A model generated the notes under the pieces. The model did no database searches. It worked only from the letters and a program-made list of their open reading frames with translations, and was not told the origin of the DNA. Both the position numbers and the translations under genes were made by a program. This document shows, one piece after another, positions 38,107 to 46,520 of a stretch of 64,000 nucleotides of DNA. This DNA is from Vibrio sinensis (GTDB taxonomy: Bacteria; Pseudomonadota; Gammaproteobacteria; Enterobacterales; Vibrionaceae), in NCBI RefSeq assembly GCF_003605645.1, contig NZ_QVMU01000004.1, positions 62,001 to 126,000 of the forward strand. Reading direction: 5' to 3'. Positions within the stretch are counted from its first letter, which is position 1, and each line of letters begins with the position of its first letter.

Positions 38107-38778
38107 CTAAATTAATTGTTGTTGAATCAATGCTCGACTTCCTGAGATATGTCGACGCATTAACATTTCTGCGAGTTCTTCATCGCGATTACGAATCGCC
38201 TGAAGAATAAATTTGTGTTCGTCTAAGGCCTCGATAGGTCGAGATTGTGAACGAGGCGACTGATAACGATACATGCGTAATAAATGGTAAAGCTCATCGC
38301 ACAACAGAGTGATCAGTTTGCTATTACGACTGGCTTGAATAATGCGGTAATGAAAGTCGAAATCACCGTGTTGGTGAAAATAAGATGCACCTTCGACAGC
38401 ATCGATATGGCGAGAATGTGTCGACAACAAGGTTTCTAAGCCAGAAAGTTCCTCTTCGGTGATATGTCGTGCCGCTAAACGAGCAGCCATTCCCTCTAAT
38501 GCTTCTCGCACTGCATAGAGTTCTATCAACTTTTCTGGTGAAAATGTGGTAGCACGAGCACCAACGTGGGGAATTCGTTCGATAAGACCTAGCCCCTCTA
38601 AACGCATCATTGCTTCACGAAGTGGGCCTCGGCTGACCTGATAATGTCGGGCTAGTTCAGGTTCAGAAATTTTACTTCCCGGTGCAATTTCGCCACTAAC
38701 AATCGCTTCAACCAAGGATTCCGTTAGGTTTTCTGACTTAGTATTTTCTTTCATCTGCATCGGTGTTTTTAAATTCAT
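38107..38778 (-). CDS. prpR: GntR-family (FCD) regulator of the 2-methylcitrate operon
   Basis: A 223-residue transcription factor. The N-terminal winged helix is at about 15-80 (ISEPELARHYQVSRGPLREAMMRLEGLGLIERI) and the all-helical FCD ligand domain at about 85-215 (ELYAVREALEGMAARLAARH, histidines for metal or acid binding). It heads the prp genes and reads with them. Two copies of a 12-bp palindrome lie upstream (38822-38833 and 38884-38895) and are its probable operators. This differs from the sigma-54-type PrpR of enterobacteria; the symbol here denotes pathway role, not homology to that protein. Confidence 0.88.
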   Translation of the reverse strand: MNLKTPMQMKENTKSENLTESLVEAIVSGEIAPGSKISEPELARHYQVSRGPLREAMMRLEGLGLIERIPHVGARATTFSPEKLIELYAVREALEGMAARLAARHITEEELSGLETLLSTHSRHIDAVEGASYFHQHGDFDFHYRIIQASRNSKLITLLCDELYHLLRMYRYQSPRSQSRPIEALDEHKFILQAIRNRDEELAEMLMRRHISGSRALIQQQLI

Positions 38779-38821
38779 TGTTGCCCCTGACAGTCATATT
38801 TTAGTGCACATAAACACACAA

Positions 38822-38833
38822 ATTGTCAACAAT
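38822..38833. promoter_or_regulatory. Probable GntR operator 1
   Basis: ATTGTCAACAAT, one base pair short of the perfect palindrome found at 38884 and 39672. It lies 44 bp upstream of the prpR start, overlapping the likely promoter. Confidence 0.7.
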
Positions 38834-38883
38834 TGTGCAACACAAGTTCAATATAGACCAGCAAGACACCCAAAATCAAGAAG

Positions 38884-38895
38884 ATTGTCGACAAT
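38884..38895. promoter_or_regulatory. Probable GntR operator 2
   Basis: ATTGTCGACAAT is a perfect 12-bp palindrome centred 62 bp from operator 1. Its form suits an FCD-type GntR dimer. Confidence 0.72.
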
Positions 38896-39356
38896 TTAGA
38901 CTAAGGTGGTATGAATTGTGAGCAGGGAACGCTGCATTTTATAATCTTGCAGTTATTTTAGAGAGGCGCAGTTACTTTTCTCATTCGCCCAATCTTGTGA
39001 AGTGAACGACAAAAAATAAAGCCGATGCAGAAATGTGATGCTCTATTTGTCGCCATCAAGAACCTCGAACCTCCCTTTCAACATTCACGCCTGTAATAAA
39101 AGTAAATCTTTCATAACGAAGTCGATGCTCCTCTTTTTGTAACACAGCACTAGTTCGTTAATCTCGCTGTGAACTTTATGAACAAAATTCTCAGAATGTC
39201 CTTTATTGTTTTTATCGCCACATTAAAGACATTTCTTAACATTGCTGTAACTTTATATTCATCAGCTGTGTTGTTCCCTCCATCACTCCTGATTCATTGG
39301 CAAATAGTCACAACAATATGGTTTCAGTAATAACGACAGCCATATAAAAATAACGA

Positions 39357-39412
39357 CGATTAAAAAGCTGAGTGAAACAACAAGTGGTTTGTCACCCTCA
39401 GTCTTTTAATCG
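39357..39412 (+). promoter_or_regulatory. Long imperfect hairpin upstream of tctC
   Basis: CGATTAAAAAGCTGAGTG pairs with CACCCTCAGTCTTTTAATCG across an 18-nt loop, with one or two bulges. It lies 89 bp before the tctC start. It could be a 5'-UTR structure or the end of an upstream transcript; no long T-run follows. Confidence 0.6.
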
Positions 39413-39500
39413 TGGATAACAACACTTTTATAGAATTGCTTTATAACATTGCTTTATATCAATAAGTTAACGAAAGCATCTTACATAAGGAACGTGAATC

Positions 39501-40472
39501 ATGTTTAAGGTACTTAAACCAACACTTGCAGCGTCAATCATCGCAGCCTCTTTCTCTTTTAGTGCTTATGCGGCTGATCTAGACAAAATCCATTTCATCA
39601 TCCCTGGTGGTGCCGGTGGTGGTTGGGATATGACTGCTCGAGGAACGGGTGATGTACTCGTTAAATCTGATATTGTCGACAATGTGTCTTTCCAAAACTT
39701 GTCTGGCGGTGGTGGTGGTAAAGCAATCGCTCACCTTATCGAAACAGCAGAGCGTCAAGAAGATACTCTGATGGTTAACTCTACCCCTATCGTAGTGCGT
39801 TCACTGACTGGTGTATTTCCGCAATCTTTCCGTGATTTAACACCCGTTGCAGCGACTATTGCTGATTACGGCGCTATCGTAACAACGCCAGATTCACCAT
39901 ACCAATCATGGGAAGAAGTGGTTGAAGCATTCGGAGAAAACCCTCGTGACGTTAAGATTGCCGGCGGATCTGCACGTGGCAGCATGGATCACCTAGTGGT
40001 TGCAGCTGCATTTAAAGGCGAAGGTTTTGACGCTAAAAAAGTTCGCTATATCGCTTACGATGCCGGTGGTAAAGCTATGGCGGCATTACTTTCAGGTGAA
40101 ACGCCGTTACTTTCTACAGGCCTAGGCGAAGTCCTTGAGATGTCAAAATCAGGACAAGTTAAGGTCCTTGCTGTAACAGCGCCTAAGCGTTTAGAAGCGG
40201 CGCCAAATATCCCAACACTAGTGGAGTACGGTAATGAAACTGTATTTGCAAACTGGCGTGGTTTCTTTGCAGCTCCTGGAGCAAGCCAAGAAAAGATTGA
40301 TGAATGGAATACGGCTCTAACAAAAATGTACGCAACTGATGAATGGCAAGTCGTGCGCGACCGTAACGGTTGGATTGACAACTATAAAGCAGACAAAGAG
40401 TTCTACACATTCTTAGAAGACCAAGAAAAACAAATGGGCGATCTTATGCGCGAGCTGGGTTTTCTAAAGTAA
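39501..40472 (+). CDS. tctC: Tripartite tricarboxylate transporter, periplasmic binding protein TctC
   Basis: Periplasmic receptor of a TTT-family carboxylate importer. The signal peptide MFKVLKPTLAASIIAASFSF.. is cleaved after YAA. The 323-residue protein has IIPGGAGGGWDMTARG, the usual VPGGPGGGWD-like binding loop, and the Bug-family domain pattern. Substrate is not determined; citrate, tricarballylate or methylcitrate-related acids are plausible given the prp genes next door. TAAGGAACG precedes the ATG. A copy of the GntR palindrome sits inside the coding region at 39672-39683. Confidence 0.92.
   Translation: MFKVLKPTLAASIIAASFSFSAYAADLDKIHFIIPGGAGGGWDMTARGTGDVLVKSDIVDNVSFQNLSGGGGGKAIAHLIETAERQEDTLMVNSTPIVVRSLTGVFPQSFRDLTPVAATIADYGAIVTTPDSPYQSWEEVVEAFGENPRDVKIAGGSARGSMDHLVVAAAFKGEGFDAKKVRYIAYDAGGKAMAALLSGETPLLSTGLGEVLEMSKSGQVKVLAVTAPKRLEAAPNIPTLVEYGNETVFANWRGFFAAPGASQEKIDEWNTALTKMYATDEWQVVRDRNGWIDNYKADKEFYTFLEDQEKQMGDLMRELGFLK
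39672..39683. promoter_or_regulatory. Third copy of the GntR-type palindrome, inside tctC
   Basis: ATTGTCGACAAT, identical to the site at 38884, encodes Ile-Val-Asp-Asn in tctC. A chance repeat of this exact 12-mer within 1 kb is improbable, so it may be an intragenic operator. Confidence 0.45.
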
Positions 40473-40814
40473 CAGCTACATAAGGTTGTAAGCGCAACCT
40501 TTCCTCTGGCTTGCTTGTTACTTAACTGATTAGTTAGTTTGCTTACGTAATGAGTCATTAAGGTCACGTAAGCCAGAAAACACCCTCTTTGCCGTATTTG
40601 GGAACAACATCTTAATCTCCTTTGTTTATTTAATTAATAAACATCTAAGTCGCGTTGACTAGCAGCAATCGACTTTTGCTCGGCTTCCTTGCCACAACAG
40701 CGTTGTTTTTGTTGGGCTGAGTTTAGCGAGTTTAGTTGATGTCAGCCTAGTGGTGACATCAGCGCCCAAATACGGCCTTTTTATTCCTTATTACCACCAA
40801 TTCTGGAGTCGGGT
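40473..40814 (+). other. Structured intercistronic region between tctC and tctB
   Basis: This 342-bp gap has no gene but several inverted repeats. A 7-bp hairpin AAGGTTG/CAACCTT (40482-40501) sits just after tctC. CTGGCTT/AAGCCAG (40506-40576) follows. A 12-bp perfect pair, GCCGTATTTGGG (40591-40602) and CCCAAATACGGC (40765-40776), encloses a GATGTCA/TGACATC hairpin and ends in CTTTTTATT. It probably acts as an attenuator or RNA-processing structure that raises TctC over the membrane subunits. Confidence 0.7.
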
Positions 40815-41315
40815 ATGTCGAACTTGCCAAACAAGTTTTTCAGCAAAGAATATCTCCTTTGCCGTGATCGCGTCGGTGCTTTAATCTTTTTGCTCGTTTG
40901 CTTATGCTACGGCTACCAAACCACGCTTATTCCCCTTTTTCCGGGCGATGAATACGAACCGTTCACTGCTCGAACACTTCCCATTTTATTAACATTTGCT
41001 GGCGTCGCACTGTCTCTCATGTTGCTGGTGACTGGGCAGCCTGATAGCGAACAAGCATCCGTAAAAGGTTTGAACTGGAAATTGCTGATTGGCTTCTTAA
41101 TTCTCATGGCGTTGTATGGTGTTGGCCTAACTTATTTAGGATTTGTCATCGCCACCAGCCTATTTCTTCTAGCCGGTTTTTACATTTTAGGTGAACGTCG
41201 TAAGAAAGTACTTTTTGGTGCCTCTTTTCCATTCGTGGGAGCGTTTTACCTGCTATTAACGCAAGGACTGGATGTTTATCTAGAGCCTGGCATCATTTTC
41301 ACCCTGTGGTCATAA
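40815..41315 (+). CDS. tctB: Tripartite tricarboxylate transporter small membrane subunit TctB
   Basis: A 166-residue inner-membrane protein with four hydrophobic helices (GALIFLLVCLCYGYQT, TLPILLTFAGVALSLMLLV, LLIGFLILMALYGVGLTYLGFVIAT, GASFPFVGAFYLLLT), the layout of TctB. It pairs with TctA. CTGGAGTC precedes the ATG, and tctA follows after 18 bp. Confidence 0.92.
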   Translation: MSNLPNKFFSKEYLLCRDRVGALIFLLVCLCYGYQTTLIPLFPGDEYEPFTARTLPILLTFAGVALSLMLLVTGQPDSEQASVKGLNWKLLIGFLILMALYGVGLTYLGFVIATSLFLLAGFYILGERRKKVLFGASFPFVGAFYLLLTQGLDVYLEPGIIFTLWS

Positions 41316-41333
41316 TTTAAAAGGAATCAGATT

Positions 41334-42860
41334 ATGTTGGATGGAATCTTACAAGGTTTATCAACTGCAATCATGCCAATGAATATTATGATGGTTGTGG
41401 TGGGTTGCTTCGTCGGTACCTTTATCGGCATGTTACCTGGGCTTGGGCCTATTTCAGCAATTGCTTTAATGATACCGATTACTTACGGGTTAGATCCCTC
41501 ATCAGGACTAATCCTGATGGCTGGTGTTTATTATGGTGCTGTTTTTGGTGGCTCGACATCTTCAATTCTTATCAATGCACCAGGATGTTCATCAACGGTG
41601 GTAACGGCATTTGATGGCTATCCAATGGCCCAAAAAGGCATGGCGGGTAAAGCTCTCGCACTGGCGGCATACTCATCTTTTACTGGTGGTACTCTCTCTG
41701 CAATTATGTTGTTAGTGGCGGCCCCTGCTCTAGCAACCGTCTCACTCAGTTTCCAATCTCCTGACTATTTTGCCTTAATGGTGCTAGGTCTCTCGGCGGT
41801 CGCAGCATTTGCCGGTAAAGGTCAAGTCATCAAAGCGTGGATGATGACCGTTCTAGGATTAATGATTTCAACGGTTGGAATCGACAAAGGTGTCGGCGTC
41901 GAACGCTTTACATTTGGCCTAACGGATCTAATGGATGGGTTTAGTTTCTTATTGCTTGCTATGGCGACATTTGCACTGGGTGAAACCTTAATGGGTATCT
42001 TAAAACCAGAGCAAGACACGAGTAGCGAAGAAAAAGAGCGTATGAGCAACATCGGCAGCATGAAAGTGACCAAAGAAGAGTTCAAAGAAGTCGCTCCCGT
42101 TTCAATTCGTTCCTCTATCCTTGGTTTCTTCACTGGTGTATTACCGGGCGCCGGAGCCACAATTGCGGCATTTCTAAGTTACGGTATGGAGCGTAACCTT
42201 GCGCCCAAAGATAAAAAAGAAGAATTTGGTAAAGGCAGCATCCGTGGACTCGTTGCCCCAGAATCAGCGAACAATGCGGCATCAAGTGGTTCATTTGTTC
42301 CTTTGCTTACTCTAGGTATTCCTGGTTCAGGGACGACCGCTATCATGCTCGGCGCTCTAATCGCTTATGGTATTCAACCTGGTCCACGTTTGTTTGTTGA
42401 GCATCCGGAAGTATTTTGGTCTGTCATCATATCAATGTACCTAGGTAATATCGTACTGGTTATTTTGAACTTGCCATTAATCCCTTATATTTCGCGCTTA
42501 CTGGCGGTCCCAAGAACGGTTCTACTTCCTATGATTCTGTTCTTCTCGATTACTGGTGTTTATTTAGTTTCATTTAACACCATGGATGTCTTTATCATGT
42601 TGCTGGTGGCGATGGCAGCGATTGCACTAAGGTTGGCAAACTTCCCACTTGCTCCACTATTGCTTGGTTTTATATTGGGTGGGCTAATGGAAGAAAACCT
42701 ACGTAGAGCCTTAATGATCAGTGATGGTGAACTGAGTTTCTTGTGGGAACGTCCTATTACATTGACCTTTACCGTATTGGCCGTGTTAGTTCTATCGAGT
42801 CCTATATTGGTAAAAATCTATCAAAAATTGCGTCCAAGCATGAAAAAAGTACCGCAATAG
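41334..42860 (+). CDS. tctA: Tripartite tricarboxylate transporter large membrane subunit TctA
   Basis: Large permease of 508 residues with about 12 membrane helices. Family motifs are MLPGLGPISAIALMIPIT, YGAVFGGSTSSILINAPG, FFTGVLPGAGATIAAFLSYGMER and PESANNAASSGSFVPLLTLGIPGSGTTAIMLGAL, with the two GLGP/GAGA-type repeats expected of TctA. It drives cation-coupled uptake of the acid delivered by TctC. AAAAGGAAT lies before the ATG. A terminator follows. Confidence 0.94.
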   Translation: MLDGILQGLSTAIMPMNIMMVVVGCFVGTFIGMLPGLGPISAIALMIPITYGLDPSSGLILMAGVYYGAVFGGSTSSILINAPGCSSTVVTAFDGYPMAQKGMAGKALALAAYSSFTGGTLSAIMLLVAAPALATVSLSFQSPDYFALMVLGLSAVAAFAGKGQVIKAWMMTVLGLMISTVGIDKGVGVERFTFGLTDLMDGFSFLLLAMATFALGETLMGILKPEQDTSSEEKERMSNIGSMKVTKEEFKEVAPVSIRSSILGFFTGVLPGAGATIAAFLSYGMERNLAPKDKKEEFGKGSIRGLVAPESANNAASSGSFVPLLTLGIPGSGTTAIMLGALIAYGIQPGPRLFVEHPEVFWSVIISMYLGNIVLVILNLPLIPYISRLLAVPRTVLLPMILFFSITGVYLVSFNTMDVFIMLLVAMAAIALRLANFPLAPLLLGFILGGLMEENLRRALMISDGELSFLWERPITLTFTVLAVLVLSSPILVKIYQKLRPSMKKVPQ

Positions 42861-42889
42861 AATAGACTTGAATTTCCTAAACCTTTATT

Positions 42890-42925
42890 AAACGGAACCT
42901 TTTTAGGTTCCGTTTTGTTTTTTAA
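42890..42925 (+). terminator. Terminator after tctA
   Basis: AAACGGAACCT pairs with AGGTTCCGTTT across TTTT and runs into TTGTTTTTT. Confidence 0.92.
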
Positions 42926-42990
42926 TAAGTTGATAACATAATATCTAGAGTTTATACTCTAATTATTATTCTACCTCTAAGTGATTGACC

Positions 42991-44391
42991 ATGTTGATAC
43001 ATCCCCGCTCTTTGCTCATTGGCTGCATGAGCCTCTACCTGCCCTTTGCACAAGGTGCAGCGATCAGCTTCGATGAAGCTTGGCTTCTACTGCAAGACAA
43101 CAATAACTCTCTTGCAGCGCAACGAGCGAATCTAGACCGTTATCAACATTTAGAAAACGCCACTGATAATCTTAACTTGCCGCAAGTTTCAATTGGGGCA
43201 AATTACACTCGCTTAGATAAAGATGTCACTGTCTCTGGCAAACAGCTTTTTGATAGTACTGGAGTCCCTTTACCAAACCTCGGTCCAAAAATAGGTCAGG
43301 TTCTATCACAACTAGGTAATGTGACTTCAACTATTAGCGAACGCGATCTCTTTACCTCTTCAATCCGTGCTGTATGGCCAATCTTTACCGGTGGTCGAAT
43401 CAATGCAGCTCAATCGGCTGCAGAGGGTAAAAAAGAGCAAGCGAAAAGTGAACTTGCGATGGAAACCCAAGCTCGCTACGAAGATCTCAGTAAATACTAT
43501 TTTAGTGTATTGCTCGCCAAGGAAGTACTCAACACTCGCAACCTCGTTGAACAAGGTTTAACTAAACATAGAAATAACGCGGTGAAATTGGAGCAACAAG
43601 GCCAAATCGCACGCGTTGAACGACTCCAAGCCGATGCCGCTCTCGACAAAGCGACTGTTGAGCGCAAGAAAGCACAAAAAACGTTAGAAATTGTGCAGTC
43701 AGCATTGACTGAGATCCTAAGCCAAAACGAAACCGTTGAGCCTCGTGACGCACTCTTTATTAATACGACGCTTCCTCCGCTGAGCGCTTTTGTCGATCAA
43801 ACTCTCAACACCTACCCTGGTCTTGATTTACTCGACGCAAAACATAAGCAAGCATCAAGCCTTATTAAAGCCGAGCAAGGTAAGTACTATCCTGAAGTCT
43901 TTCTTTACGGTAATTACAGCCTACATGAAGATGACTCTCTCGCTAGCCAGATGAAACCAGATTGGCTCGTGGGTGTGGGTGTCAACATCCCATTAATCGA
44001 ATCAACAGGACGAAGCGATCAAGTCAAAGCCGCCCAAAGTGCCGTGACTCAAGTAAACTATCTTAAGCAGCAAGCAAAACAAGATTTACGCGTCTTAGTA
44101 CAAAAAACCTATTTGGAAGCGCAACAGGCGCAAGAAGAAGTATTGGGACTAAAATCCAGCATTGCACTGGCTGAAGAAAATCTTAATTTACGCCAGAAGG
44201 CATTCACTCAAGGGCTATCTACCTCGACTGAGGTGGTCGACGCTCAACTCTATCTTGCCAGCGTTCAGACTCAAAAAGCTGCTGCGAGTTTTAACTACTT
44301 GTTATCGCTTTCTAAACTGCTTGCGATCTCCAATGAAATGAACGCATTCAGCCAGTATCAACATAACTCCATCACCATTTCGACATTGTAA
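42991..44391 (+). CDS. TolC-family outer-membrane efflux protein
   Basis: Outer-membrane channel of 466 residues. The signal peptide is cleaved after FAQG. The two OEP repeats are recognisable (TSSIRAVWPIFTGGRINAAQSAAEGKKEQAK and VGVNIPLIESTGRSDQVKAAQSAVTQV), with long coiled-coil helices between. It heads a rightward cluster with a membrane-fusion protein and two ABC-2-type membrane proteins. The ATG is used rather than a TTG two codons earlier. The next gene starts 9 bp after the stop. Confidence 0.92.
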   Translation: MLIHPRSLLIGCMSLYLPFAQGAAISFDEAWLLLQDNNNSLAAQRANLDRYQHLENATDNLNLPQVSIGANYTRLDKDVTVSGKQLFDSTGVPLPNLGPKIGQVLSQLGNVTSTISERDLFTSSIRAVWPIFTGGRINAAQSAAEGKKEQAKSELAMETQARYEDLSKYYFSVLLAKEVLNTRNLVEQGLTKHRNNAVKLEQQGQIARVERLQADAALDKATVERKKAQKTLEIVQSALTEILSQNETVEPRDALFINTTLPPLSAFVDQTLNTYPGLDLLDAKHKQASSLIKAEQGKYYPEVFLYGNYSLHEDDSLASQMKPDWLVGVGVNIPLIESTGRSDQVKAAQSAVTQVNYLKQQAKQDLRVLVQKTYLEAQQAQEEVLGLKSSIALAEENLNLRQKAFTQGLSTSTEVVDAQLYLASVQTQKAAASFNYLLSLSKLLAISNEMNAFSQYQHNSITISTL

Positions 44392-44400
44392 GGTTTCAAG

Positions 44401-45375
44401 ATGAAAAACGTTAAGCCATTAGTATTTACCGCGGCGGCCATTGCGATCGCATCTTGGGTGGGTTACAGCTTTTACCAAGCTTATCAACCAAAACCGTTAC
44501 GCTTACAAGGTCAAATTGAGTCGCAGCAGTACAGTATTTCTTCGAAAGTCGCTGGCCGCATCGATCAGGTCATGGTGAGAAAAGGTGACATGGTTGAAAA
44601 AGGTCAAATGATCTTCACCCTACACAGCCCTGAAATCGAAGCCAAACTGGAACAAGCAAAAGCCGGCGAAAAAGCCGCTGGTGCTCTAGCCCTTGAAGCA
44701 GAAAAAGGTGCTCGAATCCAACAAATTCGCGCGGCGCAAGATCAATGGCAAAAAGCCAAAGCCGCTGCTGATTTAATGGAGAAAACCTACATCCGTATTA
44801 ACAATCTGTACAATGATGGTGTTGTCGCAGAGCAAAAACGAGACGAAGTTAAAACTCAGTGGGAAGCGGCAAAATATACAGAAAGTGCTGCGTACCAAAT
44901 GTATAAAATGGCGAAAGAAGGTGCTCGTACAGAAACCAAAGTTGCCGCGGCTGAAAAAGCACGCATGGCGGCAGGTGCGGTAGCCGAAGTGGAAGCCTAT
45001 GCCAAAGACACCAAAATCAACAGCTGGTTTAATGGTGAAGTCTCACAAGTGCTGTTACAAAGCGGTGAACTTGCTCCACAAGGCTTCCCGGTTGTAACAG
45101 TCATCGATACCAAAGATTCTTGGGCAGTACTCAACGTTCGTGAAGATTGGCTAAAACACTTTAACCAAGGCAGTAAATTCAACGCTTATTTACCGGCATT
45201 AGACAAAACCATCGAATTCACCGTTACTCATGTGGCCGTGATGGGCGATTTTGCCACTTGGCGTGCAACTGATGCGTCGAAAGGATTTGATTTACGTACC
45301 TTTGAAGTCGAAGCTCGTCCAAGTGAGCCTCAATCTGGGCTGCGCATGGGTATGAGTGTTGTGGTTGAGCTATAA
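44401..45375 (+). CDS. HlyD/EmrA-type periplasmic adaptor (membrane-fusion) protein
   Basis: A 324-residue adaptor linking inner-membrane transporter and TolC channel. An N-terminal membrane anchor (VFTAAAIAIASWVGYSFYQAY) is followed by the biotinyl-lipoyl half GQIESQQYSISSKVAGRIDQVMVRKGDMVEKGQ, a charged coiled-coil hairpin (about 75-200, rich in Ala, Lys, Glu) and the second lipoyl half and beta-barrel. It resembles YhiI-type adaptors. The next gene begins 2 bp after its stop. Confidence 0.92.
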   Translation: MKNVKPLVFTAAAIAIASWVGYSFYQAYQPKPLRLQGQIESQQYSISSKVAGRIDQVMVRKGDMVEKGQMIFTLHSPEIEAKLEQAKAGEKAAGALALEAEKGARIQQIRAAQDQWQKAKAAADLMEKTYIRINNLYNDGVVAEQKRDEVKTQWEAAKYTESAAYQMYKMAKEGARTETKVAAAEKARMAAGAVAEVEAYAKDTKINSWFNGEVSQVLLQSGELAPQGFPVVTVIDTKDSWAVLNVREDWLKHFNQGSKFNAYLPALDKTIEFTVTHVAVMGDFATWRATDASKGFDLRTFEVEARPSEPQSGLRMGMSVVVEL

Positions 45376-45377
45376 CC

Positions 45378-46520
45378 ATGGAAGCTTCTATCCTATCTCA
45401 ATGGAAAATTATACGGCGTGACAAATGGCTTTTGTCATGCCTAACTTGGATACCTGTTGCCTTATCTGTGATGATTTGGGCAATATTCTCTCAAGGTATC
45501 GCCCGTGACTTACCCGTTGGAGTGGTTGACCTCAACCACTCTTCATTATCGAATCAATTTACTCGCTACCTCGATGCTTCTCCAACCATGGCAGTGACTC
45601 ACGAGTTCACTAGCATTACCGAAGCAGAACAAGCGTTGGTTGAAAGCGAAGTCTATGCCTATGTGGTTCTGCCATATAATCTGGAAGAGAATATCTACAA
45701 AGGCTTTGCACCGCAAATTTCAGCTTTCTATAACAGCCAAACTATTTTGATCGGTAAATTACTCAGTTCGGCGATCACCCAAGTACAGGGCACGTTCAAC
45801 GCACAAATATCGACGGTTCAAACCCTATCTCGTGGTAATACAACGTTTGCTGCGGCAATGGGCAATGCCGTTCCAGTACGAACCCAAATCACACCGTTAT
45901 TTAACAAGAACTCCAACTACGCCCAATTTTTGGTTACCGCCATCGTCCCTGCACTATGGCAAATCGTGGTTGTGGTCGGGACAATTTTGGTTCTGGCGGC
46001 TAATTTACGTTTGCGAGGTTTACAGCCGTGGCTAGGCAATCGCACCTTGTCGAATTTAGTACTGACCCTACGCCCATATTTTGCCGTTTTCCTGCTTCAA
46101 GGCTTTGCCTTTTTATGCTGGTTCTTTCTCGGATTTGAATGGCCCCTTAACGGCAGTTTGCTCGCTATGGTCGCAGCGCAAGCTGTTATGACGCTCGCCT
46201 GTATGATTATGGGTTGTTTCTTCTTTTTCATGACTCTCGATGCTGCGCGAGCAATGAGCTTTGCCGGAGCATTTACTGCGCCAAGTTTTGCATTCATGGG
46301 CATTACATTCCCAGTAAGTGACATGAATCCGTTGGCCCTATTTTGGCGCAGTCTACTTCCTGTCAGCCACTATATTGAAGTGCAAATCCATCAAGCCAAT
46401 TATGGTGAACCTTGGACGCATTCTCTGCAATATTTGTTGCCAATGCTTGGCTATCTACTTCCGCTTGTTCTCACGGTACTGTTAATCCGTATACACCTTA
46501 CCAAGGAGGGCGCATTATGA
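45378..46520 (+). CDS. ABC-2-type membrane transport protein, first of a pair
   Basis: A 380-residue ABC-2 membrane protein. One N-terminal helix is followed by a large periplasmic loop of about 140 residues (GVVDLNHSSLSNQFTRYLDASPTM onward). A C-terminal block of five or six helices begins near QFLVTAIVPALWQIVVVVGTI. This YhgE/Pip-like shape is typical of ABC2_membrane_3 proteins in export clusters. The last 4 bases overlap the start of the next gene (ATGA). No ATPase gene lies in the cluster. Confidence 0.9.
   Translation: MEASILSQWKIIRRDKWLLSCLTWIPVALSVMIWAIFSQGIARDLPVGVVDLNHSSLSNQFTRYLDASPTMAVTHEFTSITEAEQALVESEVYAYVVLPYNLEENIYKGFAPQISAFYNSQTILIGKLLSSAITQVQGTFNAQISTVQTLSRGNTTFAAAMGNAVPVRTQITPLFNKNSNYAQFLVTAIVPALWQIVVVVGTILVLAANLRLRGLQPWLGNRTLSNLVLTLRPYFAVFLLQGFAFLCWFFLGFEWPLNGSLLAMVAAQAVMTLACMIMGCFFFFMTLDAARAMSFAGAFTAPSFAFMGITFPVSDMNPLALFWRSLLPVSHYIEVQIHQANYGEPWTHSLQYLLPMLGYLLPLVLTVLLIRIHLTKEGAL

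Larger units (their letters stand above)
38779..39500. promoter_or_regulatory. Divergent regulatory region between prpR and tctC
   Basis: A 722-bp gene-free, AT-rich region with promoters for both operons. It contains the two GntR-type palindromes near the prpR end and a long imperfect hairpin (39357-39412) near the tctC end. The central 450 bp show no recognisable gene. Confidence 0.7.

Noticed and set aside
38107..38778. Reading the prp regulator as the sigma-54 activator PrpR of enterobacteria
   Set aside because: The protein is only 223 residues with a GntR winged helix and FCD domain; no AAA+ domain is present.
42991..44391. Possibility that this TolC protein serves the LapA-like adhesin
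   Set aside because: It is tightly coupled to its own HlyD and ABC-2 genes, while another TolC-like gene diverges directly from the adhesin.
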